This document shows, one piece after another, positions 52,900-64,000 of a stretch of 64,000 nucleotides of DNA. Within the stretch, counting starts at the first letter, position 1. Each line of letters starts with the position of its first letter. Origin of the DNA: Craspedostauros australis (lineage: Eukaryota; Bacillariophyta; Bacillariophyceae; Mastogloiales; Achnanthaceae); NCBI GenBank assembly GCA_026770025.1, contig JAMXDE010000043.1, forward strand, positions 539,436 to 603,435. Reading direction: 5' to 3'. Made by a program: the position numbers and the translations under genes. The notes below the pieces were generated by a model. That model was not told the DNA's origin and did no database searches. It saw only the letters and a list, made by a program, of their open reading frames with translations.

Positions 52900-55800
52900 A
52901 GTGTGGAGTGCATGCTCTTGTTGATGCCTGCCTCATCTCTGAGCAGCTCAGTTGGATGTGGTTTTCTCTCATGTGGGACGATAACAAGACCACCACCAAC
53001 CATGAATTCTACAATTTGCTCAACGGTGATGATTCCTTCTTCCATGCCCAATTGGTGCATTGGGGTGGCAGTCTTGTCCACAGCCATGGCATGTGGAAAG
53101 TGTGATTGTGGTTTCACACTTGTGGAGACAACAGCGACAATGACGATTGGGTCACCAACCTCCAGGCCTGCAAGTTCCACGATTTTCTATGCCACTCCAT
53201 CACTGTTCTGCATGTCTACAACATCACTCCATCAATGTGCACTGCACCACCATCAGTTTCCATGTTTGATGCAGTTGACGCCACCACTGACAGTGATGCC
53301 AGGTTTCCACAGCTCCTGCCAATGATGACGCCCCTGTTGATGAGGCTGCCAACAGTGGCTGTGCCAAACATGCCGATGCCATGCCCCCTGCGCTTTCTCC
53401 ATGAAGACAGTATTTTCTGTCCCTGGTGAGGACACCATTCCTTCCCAAGATCCATTTGAGCTCAGCAACATTGCTGGGTCTGGCGTTTCCTACACAGTGG
53501 CGAACTCCACCCTTGCCCTCTGTCAGCACAATTGCTACACTATTGGTGATGCCCTCGATTTGCTCTGTTTTGGTGCATCGCAGGTGCGGGATTGACAGCA
53601 GATCAAGCTTGCGGATGATACACTCGACTGAGTCTTCTTGTGGTATGCGCAGCTCCATGCTGCTGTGGCATTGGTGGATGTCCACTGTTGCTCATTGGAT
53701 TTGTTGTACCCCAGCACAGCAGTGATTCCCAGGAACGTCCATGGCTCTTGTGTCTTCTCCACGAGCTGCAAGCTGATAGACAAGCTCCAGGGCAAGGGAA
53801 TCATCACTCATGACCACCCTACTCTCCGGCTCAAGTATGCTAGCAGTATTGATGTCCTACAACACCAGCTCTCTGTGTACATGCTCCTCCACAAAGTGCT
53901 CACCAACGCTTTCGACACTGTGCAGCAGCATGTGAACTCTAAGCTGGCCTTTGAAGGCTCTGTCTCAAGTTTTGCTATGCAGCTGCTTGCCTTCCCGCAC
54001 ATCAAGGGACTTGTCTTCCGCCGCTCTGTCTCCAACCTCAACCTGAGTCCTATCTCTCTCGAGGGTCTGCATGAGCATGGGTACATGCTGGAGCATCACC
54101 ACACCATGCTGCGCACTGTGACATCGCCCAAGGCACTGCCTTTTCAATCTGCATGTCGAGCAGCTTGCCCAAGAAATTCTAGATCCCCCTGGCAGTGCTG
54201 TTTCACTCAAGGCCCACTGCACTCAAACCTGCAGTAGTTGTGGCGGACGAGGTGACCGACAGGACAACAGTTGGCCGCACAGGCGGCACAATACCTTCTA
54301 CAAGCCTAATCTGGACGCCCTCTGCGAAGCATGCTGCTGCATGGGATACAAGGCATGTACGTGCAAAGCCTTTGGGCGCACCACCCATCTCATGCACTTT
54401 ATGCAAGAGCATTCTGACGAGGCCAACAAGATTCACAAAAGCTATCACACCCACTTCGGTTGCAACAGGTCAAAGGCAGCTGCTCATGATAAAACGATAA
54501 TGAAAACGAGGTGAACTTACTGAACGCCGAAGGGTGATCAATCCGTGGTAGTGCAGTAGGTTGGTGAGTTTGATTGCAAGAGTGTGTCTTAGTCTTTAGA
54601 GCTGTACGAATCCAAATGAGACTTTCAATTGGATTGTGAGCATGTGATGTGCAGCATCCATTATAGTTGGATCTGCAACATCTCTATTAGTAGTAACATA
54701 GTGGAGCGTTGAGTCTCCGTACGTGCAATCATCGCGGTGTCGATGTTGCCATTTCCGAGAGGAGACATCAATTTCGTGACGGTCGGAGAGAGAGTTTGTT
54801 GTTCACTCTCTTCCGATCAATTTGGGGGAACAAGGTTCATCCAACGGTTTGACCCGATTGTCCGTTCAGGACAGGTCATGTCACGCCCATAAGTGGCGTG
54901 GGATGGCCCGATCGCCCAAACCCAAATTCAGCGGACACGCGACATCGTCTTAAGTAGAGCACGATTCGAGGGTGGGACCCCATCCCACCGACATCGAGTC
55001 ACGCTTCAATCCCGCTCAAACTCTGAGCAGTTGGTCATTTGATTAACTCGACTAAATCTTAACACGACTAATAGGAATACTAGTTTGAGCTAATAGCTCA
55101 TGCTCTACAGCACTTCAGGAACCATGGTGACAGTGACTTGTCTGATGCGATTCAGGATGCCCTCAAACACGATTTTGGTCCGCTGGTGAGGATCGAGTGC
55201 AATCCTTGGCGAACAGCATATTTTATCGCCAATCACTAGCAGGACATGGGGCAGGATATCCACTTGATGAAGTTCCCTCGTTCACACAGTCTGTCCCTCC
55301 AGAGATCACTCTGTCAAAGCTGGCCACCTTTGTAGTTGCTCACACTTGCGCTGTTCACTTGCCCCATCTTCTGGAAGTACGGTGCATGCATGAAACCCTA
55401 TAGACAATGTGGGGGAATGATATCCTTGCGCAAATGTCAGTGCTGTGCCTGACTGGTCTATCCTCCAAGACTATCAGTGGTACACCAATGTTTTTCCACT
55501 GGCTGCAGCCAATGCCAGTGCGACCTGTATGGTATGCCAGAGAGAAAGCACTCTCACCATTCCCAGCTTGTGCAGTGGAGTGATTTAGGCCAACACAATG
55601 CTCTGCCCTGATCTGGCTGAGACTTTGTCTTGTTGCAGGCCATTGTTCGCCAGCAGGACAATGACTTTGTGTGCTATGTGCTCCATGGCGGTCCATCAGG
55701 GTATGTTCTCTCCTTCCATGGCCACAGGTGTTCCATCGATGTGCCCACGCGTCGTTGCAACAGACTCTACTTCTTCAGTACCAATGATGATGTCAAGCTG

Positions 55801-58800
55801 ACTGCGTTCGCTGTCCAGCGTGCACTGCCTGCACTCAGCGCAGAGCTCTGGCATATGTGCCTGGGCTGCGCTGGTATGTCGCACATGAAGTGGCTCCATA
55901 TGCACTGTTCTGGTATTCCAGGCCCCCTCGCCACTGTGCACATCCAATGCAGCATTGTGCTACATGCAGCCAAGCCCAGTGTCAGACAGATCCTCAAGGA
56001 CCTTAAGATGGCAGCCCTGTCCCCTCCACTGGCGCAAGATTCCATGCTGACTACGGCTTCATGTGGTCGTCCGATTTTCAGTACGGACAGGAGTCGTCGC
56101 GCAACTCTGCCAAGTCGAACAGGTGGTGCAGCCTCTTGAAGGGTACACTCGTACTTTCTTGTCACTGATGCGTGCACTTGGTACACTTAGGGGTTCCCCT
56201 ACCAAGACCAGATCCCCACCTGTGGACATATTTGCCAACCTGCTTTGTGAGTTTGGTTGCAAGTATGGTTGCAAGGCAGTGATGGTCGACACTGGTGGCG
56301 AGCTTGCATGATCGAGTGCCTTCCAGGAGGTCGTCCGGTCTGTGGGATACACTCTCGAACCCACTGGGGCCAGATGCGCTTAGATGAATGGCAAGGTTGA
56401 GGGACTCAACCGCACCTTTGGTGTGATGGCCAGATCGCTGATGTACTCCTCAGGCCTGCATCCCAAGTTCCAGGTTCGTACCCTTGCACATGCAGTGTAT
56501 GCCAAGAATAGGCTTTGGCACTCCATCATTAACACCACTTCATACCAGCTTCCGCATGGCGTCAAGCCCAACCTGAACCACCTACAAGTCTTGGTTCCAG
56601 AGTGGTTGTGTGCAAGCCTGGCCATCCTGCTGCAAAGCTGGACATCCACACCTATGACAGCATCTTTGTTGGTCATACTGCCACACCCATGCTCCAGGAA
56701 TATTTCAACTTGGATTCGGGGCGTATCAAGACTGCTGGCAACCTGATCTTTGATGAGGCCCACTTCTCTGTCCATGAACGTCTGCCAGGACCACAACTTC
56801 TGCTCAACCTTGGGTTTCAACTGTCTCATGATGGCAATGGCATACATGGTTCAGGTGCTGAGAAAGCCAAGACGGATGGTCATACGCCTTCCTATCGAGT
56901 GCGCCAACTACAGTACGCATGACAATGACATGCTCCGTGCAACTGCAGCAGCATGCTCTGTTGACGGTGTTGACAGTGCCTACATCGTGCGCATGACTGT
57001 GGATCCCTACCAAAGGGCATTCCAACAGCGCATCCGCCTCTCCAGAAACTATCCAACTCCAGGGTTGGAATTTGTGTCTGATGAGCTCTGAGGGCACCTG
57101 CATCTCACACAATGCAAGCCAAGCTCGACTGCAGCGCGCATTCTGCGGTGGAGATCCTGGCTCAAGAGTGCCTACTTGCTGGCCTTCGGCGACCATGATA
57201 TCCGCTCGCTGCCGGATCTCACCCAGGCTGTACTGGATGCGAGCAACGTGGTCTTTGTATTCAACAATATTCGCAACTCCCTCACACAGCACGGTGTTCC
57301 ACAAATGTACTTTGACCAACTTGGACAAATCGGCTCCATCCTCGATCACATCTCACCAACTGCATGTCAAGTGGAGGCTGCTCCAAAGCTCACCTGGCGC
57401 AAACTGCTCCAGCGCGATGATTGAGATGAGGAGCAACAAGTCAAACTCAAGAAAATGGAGCAATATCATCACCAAGGCATGTTCTGCAAGCCCATTGAGG
57501 CACGACCAGGCACGGCAGTCTTCAACTGGGTTTGGTTTGGCGTCGTAAAGACACATGGGAGCAACTGTAAAAAGCTTGTGCCATTTGTGACGGGTCCACC
57601 TGGGGAGGCAATGTGCACATATTTGGTCACACATACGCTGCTACTCCTGACCTCACGGAGTTCCGCATCTTGGTGGCCATTACTGAAGTGCAAGGACTGC
57701 TCGTGTACGGAGCTGACATCGCGAATGCAGTCGCCACAGCGCCTGCCAGCGCACAACATCACTACATGCAAATCGATGATCAGTTTCACAGCTAGTGGAA
57801 GCACAATCATGACGTTGTTCTGGGTCAACACATGGTTGTGCCTGTTCTCAAGAATCTACAGGGCATCCTGAAGCACCGCTACAGTGGAGTCCACATACCA
57901 ATCAGCTACTAAAGGACATGGGGTTCACGCAACAACTCAAGCACCATGTTTGCACATTGGAAACCTTCACACCCACAATGCGTACATGCCCTGGCAGGTG
58001 GACAACTTTGCGGTGGCAACCAGGGATGAGACCTTTTACGAGGAGTTCTGTGACATGCTCGATGCTTGGCTGAACTATCCCATCACTTGGTACGGTTTGT
58101 TTGCACACTACATTAGGCTGGATCTCACTCAGGCCCGACGACATGTGAATGTGCACTGCTCCACATACACCAACAAGGTGCTCAAGTGACACAATTGGCA
58201 TGGATTGAAGTCTACACAACGCCTACCCATGCGCACAGACAATGGACAAGTGTGGCAATTGGATCAGGCAGTCTTACCCAACATGGAAGCCAAGTATTAT
58301 GGTCTGCAATCCAAGTCCTTCAGCTACCACTGAGCCATTGACAAGCTCATCTGGGCCATGGTTTCCTGTCACCCTGACATCTCCTTCCCTGTGGTGAAGC
58401 TGAGCCAAGTCTTGACGAACCCTGCACGTGTACACTACAAAGCCGTCAAATACCTCTTCAGGTATGTTGCATCCACCAGGGACTTTAGGATCACCTACTG
58501 GTGACAGTCTCCTGTTCCACAGCTTGCAGATGGGCCAGCACTGAAACAACTCTTGCCTGCCAACAACAAGCGCCACAGCCCGGCAGACCAGGTCACCATC
58601 CAACCATCCAGGCAACTTTCCTACATGTATACATGGACGCTGATTGGGGTGCCGATACAAGGCATTGTAAATCCACCAGAGGCATTGTGTTGCTTCTTGG
58701 CAGCCCCGCTGTTGCATGGAAAACCTGCGTCCAACCCACTGTTTCTCTCATTACCTCTAAAGCCGAGTTCATTGTCACCAGCAACAATGGCAAGATGGTG

Positions 58801-59055
58801 CTCTGGTTTCGGTCCATCCTGGACGAGATCAGCATGCGCCAACAGCATGCCATACTTATCTACAAGGACAACCGAGGTGCCAGAATGATGGCAAACACCA
58901 ACCAACCGCCAAGGAACTCCAGGCATATTGATATACACACATTTGCGGTCTGTGATTGGGTGGACAGAGATCTCATCCTCATCACCGATGTGTCATCCAA
59001 CCCCAATGCTTCGGATCTGTGCAACAAGCAGATGCCTGTGATTCTGTTCTTTTGA
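52900..59055 (+). pseudogene. Decayed Ty1/copia retrotransposon (gag-pol remnants)
   Basis: Many frameshifts and stops, but domains occur in copia order. Gag zinc region near 54,230-54,512 (CSSCGGRGDR, then LCEACCCMGYKACTCK); pre-integrase motif near 55,848 (LWHMCLGCAGMSHMKWLH); integrase with VMVDTGGELA near 56,285, NGKVEGLNRTFGVMARSLMY near 56,390, and GPQLLLN near 56,790; RT pieces YGADIANAVATAP near 57,705 and WQVDNFAVATRDE near 57,993; RNase H with DADWGADTRHCKSTRG near 58,636, ITSKAEFIVTS, and NSRHIDIHTFAV near 58,918, the frame ending at 59,055. The YVDD box is altered to VDNFAV. LTRs were not found. The family is related to the fragment at 15.9 kb and distinct from the intact copia at 23-31 kb. 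The 5' limit is approximate. Confidence 0.83.
54520..55150. other. Non-coding segment inside the decayed copia
   Basis: Lies between the gag zinc region and the pre-integrase region, where protease should be, but has no coding pattern. It contains short inverted repeats (GGGACCCCATCCC; TGTCACGCCCATAAGTGGCGTG) and may be an insertion such as a solo LTR or MITE. Confidence 0.4.
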
Positions 59056-60229
59056 CATACGGACCTACTCATGGGATGTATTCCATCATTCCACATTCGC
59101 CAGTGAATGCTGCCAGTGAAGTGCAGTGATCCCAGTCTTCTCTGTATGAAAGAGTGAATTGTTTCCGCTAGCTACCACAAGCATGGGGGTGTTGGCATCT
59201 GTGCACATGTACAATGACAGACATCATCAGCAGCAGCAACAGCTGACACAACCAACAACATCACAGCTCCGTGGTCATGAATCCACCATCAGCACCAAAT
59301 CATGCACACCGCACACTCACGATACTGACAAATTCAAACAACAATTGGACAACACTAGGAATTTTGCAGGAATAATGAACCATTTAATACAAATACAACA
59401 CGAGAATTGTACGATTCGGGAAATGGGTGAGTGTTGCAATCAGTCGGAAATCGCGTTTTCAAGGCGCAACCACAACAACAACACCAAAAATTGTGCTTCG
59501 AAACGTAAAAAATGGAAAAGAAAAATTCACAACACGACCAACGTGACGTGTTGGACAAACCCTTCGGAAGCCCGATGGCGTCATCAGTCAACAATAACTA
59601 TGGCATTGCATGAACCGACTATCATGATTGGCTAGTTAGTTCGTGGCGTTATGTCAATGCTCGTATTTGATGAGAACGCAATGATGTCTGCGACAGGTCA
59701 CGAAGACACCGATGTCCACAACACGAGGGGAGTTCTCATGTTTCCTTGCAAACAAATATCGATTGCGTACTTGTGAACACCAATATAATGTCAAATAGAA
59801 AATCGATGTTACGTGATTTTGTCATTGCGTCGTCCTTCGCATGTTGTACCACGTTGTATTTCGCCTGTGAAACTGGAGGATGATTTGGACTTACGGAACA
59901 GAGTGTGACGTCACGATAAGAATTAACCTTTCAGCCAATCGGACAAGTGAAAGCACACAAACCAACTCTTGCACAGTGTTTCAATGACAGAAACGCGGAG
60001 GCATGGCGCCGGACAAGCAGTCTAAATGTGGAGATGCTGTCCTCTGTTTGTATGGTACGTTTTACATGGTATCTACACACATTAGTATACCAATTATTGA
60101 TGGTACTCCGATGGGTACCGAAGGCCAACAAGGATGCGTCAGACCAGGGTGGGAGGCGACTGGGAAAAGGGTCTCCCGCAGCTCCCAAAGTTGGCCACTA
60201 CGACACAGCGTCGAACCGATGACAAAAAC
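59056..60229. other. Intergenic, 3' flank of the decayed copia
   Basis: Short frames only. No LTR could be identified by comparison within the window. Confidence 0.35.
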
Positions 60230-60324
60230 GATAAGTTGCAATCATTTCGGAACGGAGTAATATAATATAATAATATATAATAGAATAATATTCTGGAATA
60301 CTATTGAACAGATTGGCGTGCGGA

Positions 60325-60470
60325 TGTGCAGATGGCAAAAAAGAACGGAGCAGATGGCACCAGCCACAACGCGATGAATTGTAGCGACACTCATAATTTG
60401 TGTCGTGGATACGTGTTCCAACCAGTCAAACGCCAAAATTAAATGTCCTCAGGAGGACAGATAAGTTTTC
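60325..60470. repeat. Inverted repeat arm, pairs with 49,225-49,375
   Basis: Reverse complement of the 49.2-49.4 kb arm, ending in the TGTCCTCAGGAGGACA palindrome. Confidence 0.75.
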
Positions 60471-60554
60471 TGTCTTCCTGAGGACAGTTACGATGCATGT
60501 CAAAAATAAATGTCCTCAGGAGGACAGATAGCACTAAATGTCCTCCTGAGGACC
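60442..60554. repeat. Cluster of four TGTCCTC-type palindromes
   Basis: Near-identical 16-bp palindromes start at about 60,442, 60,470, 60,511 and 60,538, some in each central orientation (AG or CT between TGTCCTC and GAGGACA). Confidence 0.75.
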
Positions 60555-60680
60555 GAAACTTTCCTTACGGATATCCAAGCCAAAGCGCATATTCGTATTC
60601 TTAATGATCTCCTTATAAATACCGATCCATTACAGCTTTGAGGTTGGTCCTATTTTAAGTTGTATGGACTGATGGATGTG
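60555..60680. repeat. Solo end of a transposon related to the large DDE element
   Basis: Blocks GCATATTCGTATTC, CTTATAAAT, CCATTACA, GGTCCTATTTTAAGTT and ATGTGCGCATTTTT appear in the same order as in the inverted ends of the 38-44 kb element. It begins with TTCCTTACGGATATCC, which is also present in the repeat at 14,460. No transposase is near. Confidence 0.7.
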
Positions 60681-60985
60681 CGCATTTTTCGATCGCTTCC
60701 GGATCCGCCCACACGAACCAGAGGAGCGCGATCAACAGAAGGAAGCAAACACAGAGGCAAACACAAAGATACTTGCGCGCAAAGAGACAACAAGAACACC
60801 AAGCGAACACGACAACAAAACAACACCACACACCACCCAACCCCATACTCGGGCACATCAACAACACACATCGAATTGCCACTCATATTCATCACACAGT
60901 GTATGATACTCGTACGAATACAACCTATTGAAGACACCACCAACGATATCTCGACATAGGTAGCTCAGACTACGCATTTCTTCCA
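60681..60985. other. Short low-complexity stretch, nothing recognised
   Basis: An A/C-rich region with CACAACA-like runs; a Thr/Asn-rich frame is present but not protein-like. Confidence 0.4.
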
Positions 60986-61083
60986 CAGCCAATCCAACGC
61001 CAATCATCCAACGCCAATCATCCAACGCCAATCATCCAACGCCAATCATCCAACGCCAATCATCCAACGCCAATCATCCAACG
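60986..61083. repeat. 14-bp tandem array
   Basis: About seven copies of CCAACGCCAATCAT, nearly perfect, ending 35 bases before the ankyrin ORF start. It has no spacers of differing sequence, so it is not a CRISPR. Confidence 0.92.
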
Positions 61084-61118
61084 TCGATCGTTCATCAACC
61101 ATCCACCTTCCTCTCAAA

Positions 61119-61400
61119 ATGCCGAATGTCACGAACGAACAACTCCTTCACGCTGCCAAGGCAGGTGACTTGTCGGTGTTGAAGGAATGGAAGAAGCAGA
61201 GCAAGACGCAGAATGATAGAGTTGATGTCAACAAGCTTACAGACAGGATGGGTTCTACTCCCCTTCATGAAGCATGCTGCCGTGGCCAGCTGGAGTGTGT
61301 AAGGTACCTCATCGAATTATGTGGGGCAAACATCGACGCCAAAGCCGGCTTTGGTTTGACTCCCCTTCATTGGGCATATCAACATCTAGATCGAAATTAA
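61119..61400 (+). CDS. Short ankyrin-repeat protein (possibly first exon)
   Basis: 93 residues with two ankyrin repeats: one from MGSTPLHEACCRGQLECVRYL and one beginning at FGLTPLHWAYQHLD, preceded by NEQLLHAAKAGDLSVLKEW, which resembles a repeat cap. Such repeats bind proteins. The second repeat is cut off by a stop after HLDRN; the base context AAG|GTACCC right there could be a splice donor, so this may be exon 1 of a longer gene or a truncated copy. No downstream exon with ankyrin similarity was seen. The tandem array lies in its promoter or 5' UTR. Confidence 0.6.
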   Translation: MPNVTNEQLLHAAKAGDLSVLKEWKKQSKTQNDRVDVNKLTDRMGSTPLHEACCRGQLECVRYLIELCGANIDAKAGFGLTPLHWAYQHLDRN

Positions 61401-63687
61401 GGTACCCATCTCCCATGACTAGAACGTGATTCAATATTTTCTGATTCGACTCGATTTGAGAGTATAGTCGGATGAGTCTTGATACACGATTGAGATTCAG
61501 TCACTACTGTCATCGAATCTGACGTAGGCACTGACATCATCGATGACATCAGAGGATCGGTCATTGTGATCCTCGGAATCGAGATTATGTTTAGTCATGG
61601 TACGCTGACCTGTCTAGCCATGCCGAGTGCATCATTGAGCACGTAGCAACAACATTTAGGATCCAGAACAACATCGTCAGAGGTGATGCATGCACCTCGC
61701 CGACGTAGACGGATCAACCCTTATATAATCAAACAGAGATCAAGGCAGACAAGATCAGACAGAGATGAAGAAAGACCCAAAGGCGAGAATAACACGAGAT
61801 ATCGTGTAGATCAACATGCCATCTTGGGCAATGTTTTAGGAAAGACTGCGAGATACAACATGAGGTAATCAAGCAGCACGTTAGAAACCGTGCAATAGGC
61901 ACCATCATTAGAAATAGGAGATCATCATCTCATAATCCAACTCAATCATCAATTGAACACAACCTATTAGAACAACAACAAACACCAAACATCTCCAACT
62001 CCACCTGACGGATTGATCACCCTGGCGGCGTAGTAAGTGCAGTGTTTGGTGCTCTTTTTCCTGTGTGTAATTGCTGATTATCAGATTAACAGTCGCAAGC
62101 ATCTATCGTGAGAGTGAACGGATACTGAAGTGCTGCGCATGTCCTGGTGACATCACGCTGTCCCCTTCCCTTGATTCCGGCCCAAGAAAGGCCCAACGCG
62201 TCCGTGACGACGGACCAATTGCTCGTGTGTGCAGATTGCTACGTGCCGCCACACCCGCTTTGCCCTGCTAAAGTGCAGAAAGGCTCACCCGCTGTTGCGA
62301 ATATCGCAGGCGGAGTAATTTTCCTCAACAAACCAAGTTCCGCACCACTGCGTTACTTACGATAGCTGGTCAGCTAAAAGACAAAGGTATAAAAGCCCGT
62401 GAAGCAAGACACACGTAAACACTTGGCCTGGTCAGCATCGACAAAGGTGAAAGCCCGTGAAGCAAGACACACGTAAAAACTTGGAGCGGAAAGGCCCCTC
62501 TGAAACCTATCGGCAATCTCCCCGTGAGTTGTCGCGACCTGGTCAGTCGTTAACACTAAGTCTAAGCCGTACTTGAGATCGGTTAACGTCCAAAAGGGAC
62601 GCAGAGATAACTGCTAACCAGACTAGCGTCTGCCCTTGACTGGGGAAGAAACGTGATCGGTAGAGATACCGCGGATGCAACCCGTAAAGCTAGCATTGTG
62701 TTGATAGCAATATCACACAAGTGAGTCTAACGACACCGGAAGGCAGGTATACGCTGGACGAAAACGCGAGTGGTGGAACCAGGTGAATTAAAGCGACTGC
62801 TGGCACCTGGGGGGCACCGCGCTCATTAGCGTGCAAAACCCTGTTCGTATCAGGTACATCGGGCAAGCTGCTGCCAGATCTAAAACACGTATAGCAAGCT
62901 GATCCGTGGCACTCAAAGGAGGCACGGATTGGATCGAAGGTCCAACTGGGTGAAACCAAAGGTGCACCACATCCTGGTGGAGCACAGCTGAACAAGCGCA
63001 AGAATACAGCGTTCGGGGAGACGAAATCCGAACGGGCAAGGGCCATCCAACGCGCAATCCATCCGCGACGTTTCATCGTTTTCAAGACTAACAAACCGAC
63101 AACAATTCCATCAACAACGCCCATTTGCGCTCAGTCCACCTTCTGATTGGCTACGAATTCCTTCAGTTCGTACAATCACTGGCGCGTCATCACCGGCTCA
63201 CAACTCCTTCGCCATTCCAGTCATTCATCCGACTTCGGGTCGCGCGCCAACACATCGCCCAAACGGGAAATTCACACGGTCCTGACTGACGTTTTTCCAT
63301 CGGTCATCCTTCGCCTCGGGTTAAGCACGGTCATCTTCGCATTCATCGGTCGGGAAATTCACACGGTCCCGTCTGGCCTTCCATCCGTCGGTCAGTCACA
63401 ATTCGAGACATCACGCACGGATCAACGGCAGTCCACTCGTGACATCACGTTCCCGCTGACGCCTTCGCCATCACTGGCGCTTTGCATCCGGCACCACTTC
63501 CATTCCCGACGAATTCCGACAAGCGCAGAAATCCACCGTCACATCCCGGCGAACACTTCGACATCACAGCGGACGGCGCAGTCATTTCCAAGTGTGACCA
63601 CTTTCCTGGGAGCTGCGGGAAAATACTCGTCCGATAATAATAACAAATTGGACCAACGACCACGTCCTCGCAACACCCAGCTACACA
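61401..63687 (+). other. Probable LTR and leader of a retroelement
   Basis: No coding region. A TATA-like TTATATAATC lies at 61,721, followed by A-rich sequence, then a long structured leader before the gag-like start at 63,688. Direct repeats inside: a ~60-bp unit at 62,366-62,427 and 62,428-62,484 (CCCGTGAAGCAAGACACACG in both) and CGGGAAATTCACACGGTCC at about 63,269 and 63,350. The layout suggests a 5' LTR plus untranslated region, but only one end lies in the window, so LTR borders cannot be proven. Confidence 0.45.
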
Positions 63688-64000
63688 ATGTCCAACGCAA
63701 TCCCAATCAACGACACCATCCTGGCGCACGTCCTCAGCGTTCTCGGATATGACGACTCGTCTACCGAATGGCTTATCTTGCATACCGAAGAGATCCGAAC
63801 CATCATGGATTTCGCTTCGCTTCATCGCGAAGACATGCTTGACATGAACGCCACCATCGCGCGATCTGATCCGGAACCCGACTACGTAGCCCAACTGTCT
63901 AAGGTAGCAATCCGGAAATTCTCCAATGCCATTGGCTGGTTCAGTGTTCAACCTAGTCCCACTGTAGAGACATGGCGGGAACTCAACCCAGCTTCATACA
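63688..64000 (+). CDS. N-terminal part of a gag-like protein (cut by window edge)
   Basis: Opens with Met at 63,688 (MSNAIPINDTILAHVLSVLG) and stays open to the window end, 104 residues. The start resembles the SAM-domain-like N-termini seen in gag proteins of diatom retroelements, with a helical pattern (EWLILHTEEIRTIMDF and REDMLDMNATIA). I base the gag assignment on general appearance and on the leader before it, not on an enzymatic domain. A cellular gene is possible. Confidence 0.45.
   Translation, partial: MSNAIPINDTILAHVLSVLGYDDSSTEWLILHTEEIRTIMDFASLHREDMLDMNATIARSDPEPDYVAQLSKVAIRKFSNAIGWFSVQPSPTVETWRELNPASY

Larger units (their letters stand above)
52142..60260. mobile_element. 8.1-kb cassette with mariner-like inverted ends
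   Basis: The ends carry CTCCGTTCCGAAATGATTGC with exact inverted match over 28 bp (52,145-52,172 and 60,230-60,257), extended to 31 bp with one mismatch, and TA directly outside both tips (52,140-52,141 and 60,261-60,262). The tip resembles CTCCxTCCG-type Tc1/mariner or Stowaway ends. No transposase of that class is seen inside; the interior is a decayed copia, so it is probably a MITE-like element that received an insertion. Confidence 0.7.

Noticed and set aside
60986-61083. Possible CRISPR-like array
   Set aside because: Units are contiguous with no unique spacers, and the genome is eukaryotic.
61900-63100. Self-splicing intron or hammerhead ribozyme in the leader region
   Set aside because: I could not find a CUGAUGA...GAAA hammerhead core or group I conserved core; only general stem-loop potential.
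63147-63752. 201-codon plus-strand frame before the gag-like start
   Set aside because: Ser/Thr/Arg-rich, overlaps the gag-like start in another frame and covers a direct repeat; the downstream frame is more convincing.

Overview
The window is nuclear DNA of a eukaryote, most likely a diatom or close ochrophyte relative. The strongest clue is an HSP90 gene whose first exon encodes an ER-type signal peptide followed by an A-F-A-P (ASAFAP-like) plastid-import motif, the signature of a red-algal secondary plastid. GT-AG introns, a mitochondrial-type ISCA2, and a mix of LTR, LINE, piggyBac, Harbinger and other DDE elements fit this. LAYOUT. 1-2.46 kb: right end of a large DDE transposon whose second, complete copy lies at 38.1-44.1 kb. 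2.5-14.1 kb: a compact gene island with a doubtful gene (3.0-4.3), PrmC/HemK methyltransferase (+), plastid HSP90 (-), ISCA2 (+), a small basic protein (-), a tRNA-Arg(ACG) gene, an FkbM-type methyltransferase (-) and a small membrane protein (-). 14.4-60.7 kb: nested transposable elements. A LINE (17.9-34.1) was cut in ORF2 by a young Ty1/copia element (23.4-31.3). Then come a piggyBac-like element (34.94-37.99) sitting inside another repeat, the large DDE element with ~150-bp inverted ends (38.08-44.12), a Harbinger-like two-gene element (45.1-49.1), a broken minus-strand gene, and a decayed copia inside a TIR-bounded 8.1-kb cassette (52.1-60.3). 60.9-64 kb: a tandem array, a short ankyrin-repeat ORF, and the leader and gag start of another retroelement that leaves the window. 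The most striking feature is the tRNA gene at 11,450-11,526 (minus strand). Its halves are in reversed order: the 3' half (anticodon stem, T arm, acceptor 3' strand) precedes the 5' half (acceptor 5' strand, D arm, anticodon), with a 5-nt linker. Every canonical position is present, the join falls at 37/38, the flanks can pair beyond the anticodon stem, and a T5 Pol III terminator follows directly. It is a circularly permuted tRNA gene, a class known from red and green algae, nucleomorphs and archaea; I know of no report in a diatom. The island genes serve organelle upkeep (release-factor methylation, plastid chaperone, Fe-S assembly) and surface or Golgi methylation; nothing suggests co-transcription. 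Many mobile-element genes are broken, but the copia polyprotein, piggyBac transposase, large DDE transposase and Harbinger pair have open frames.
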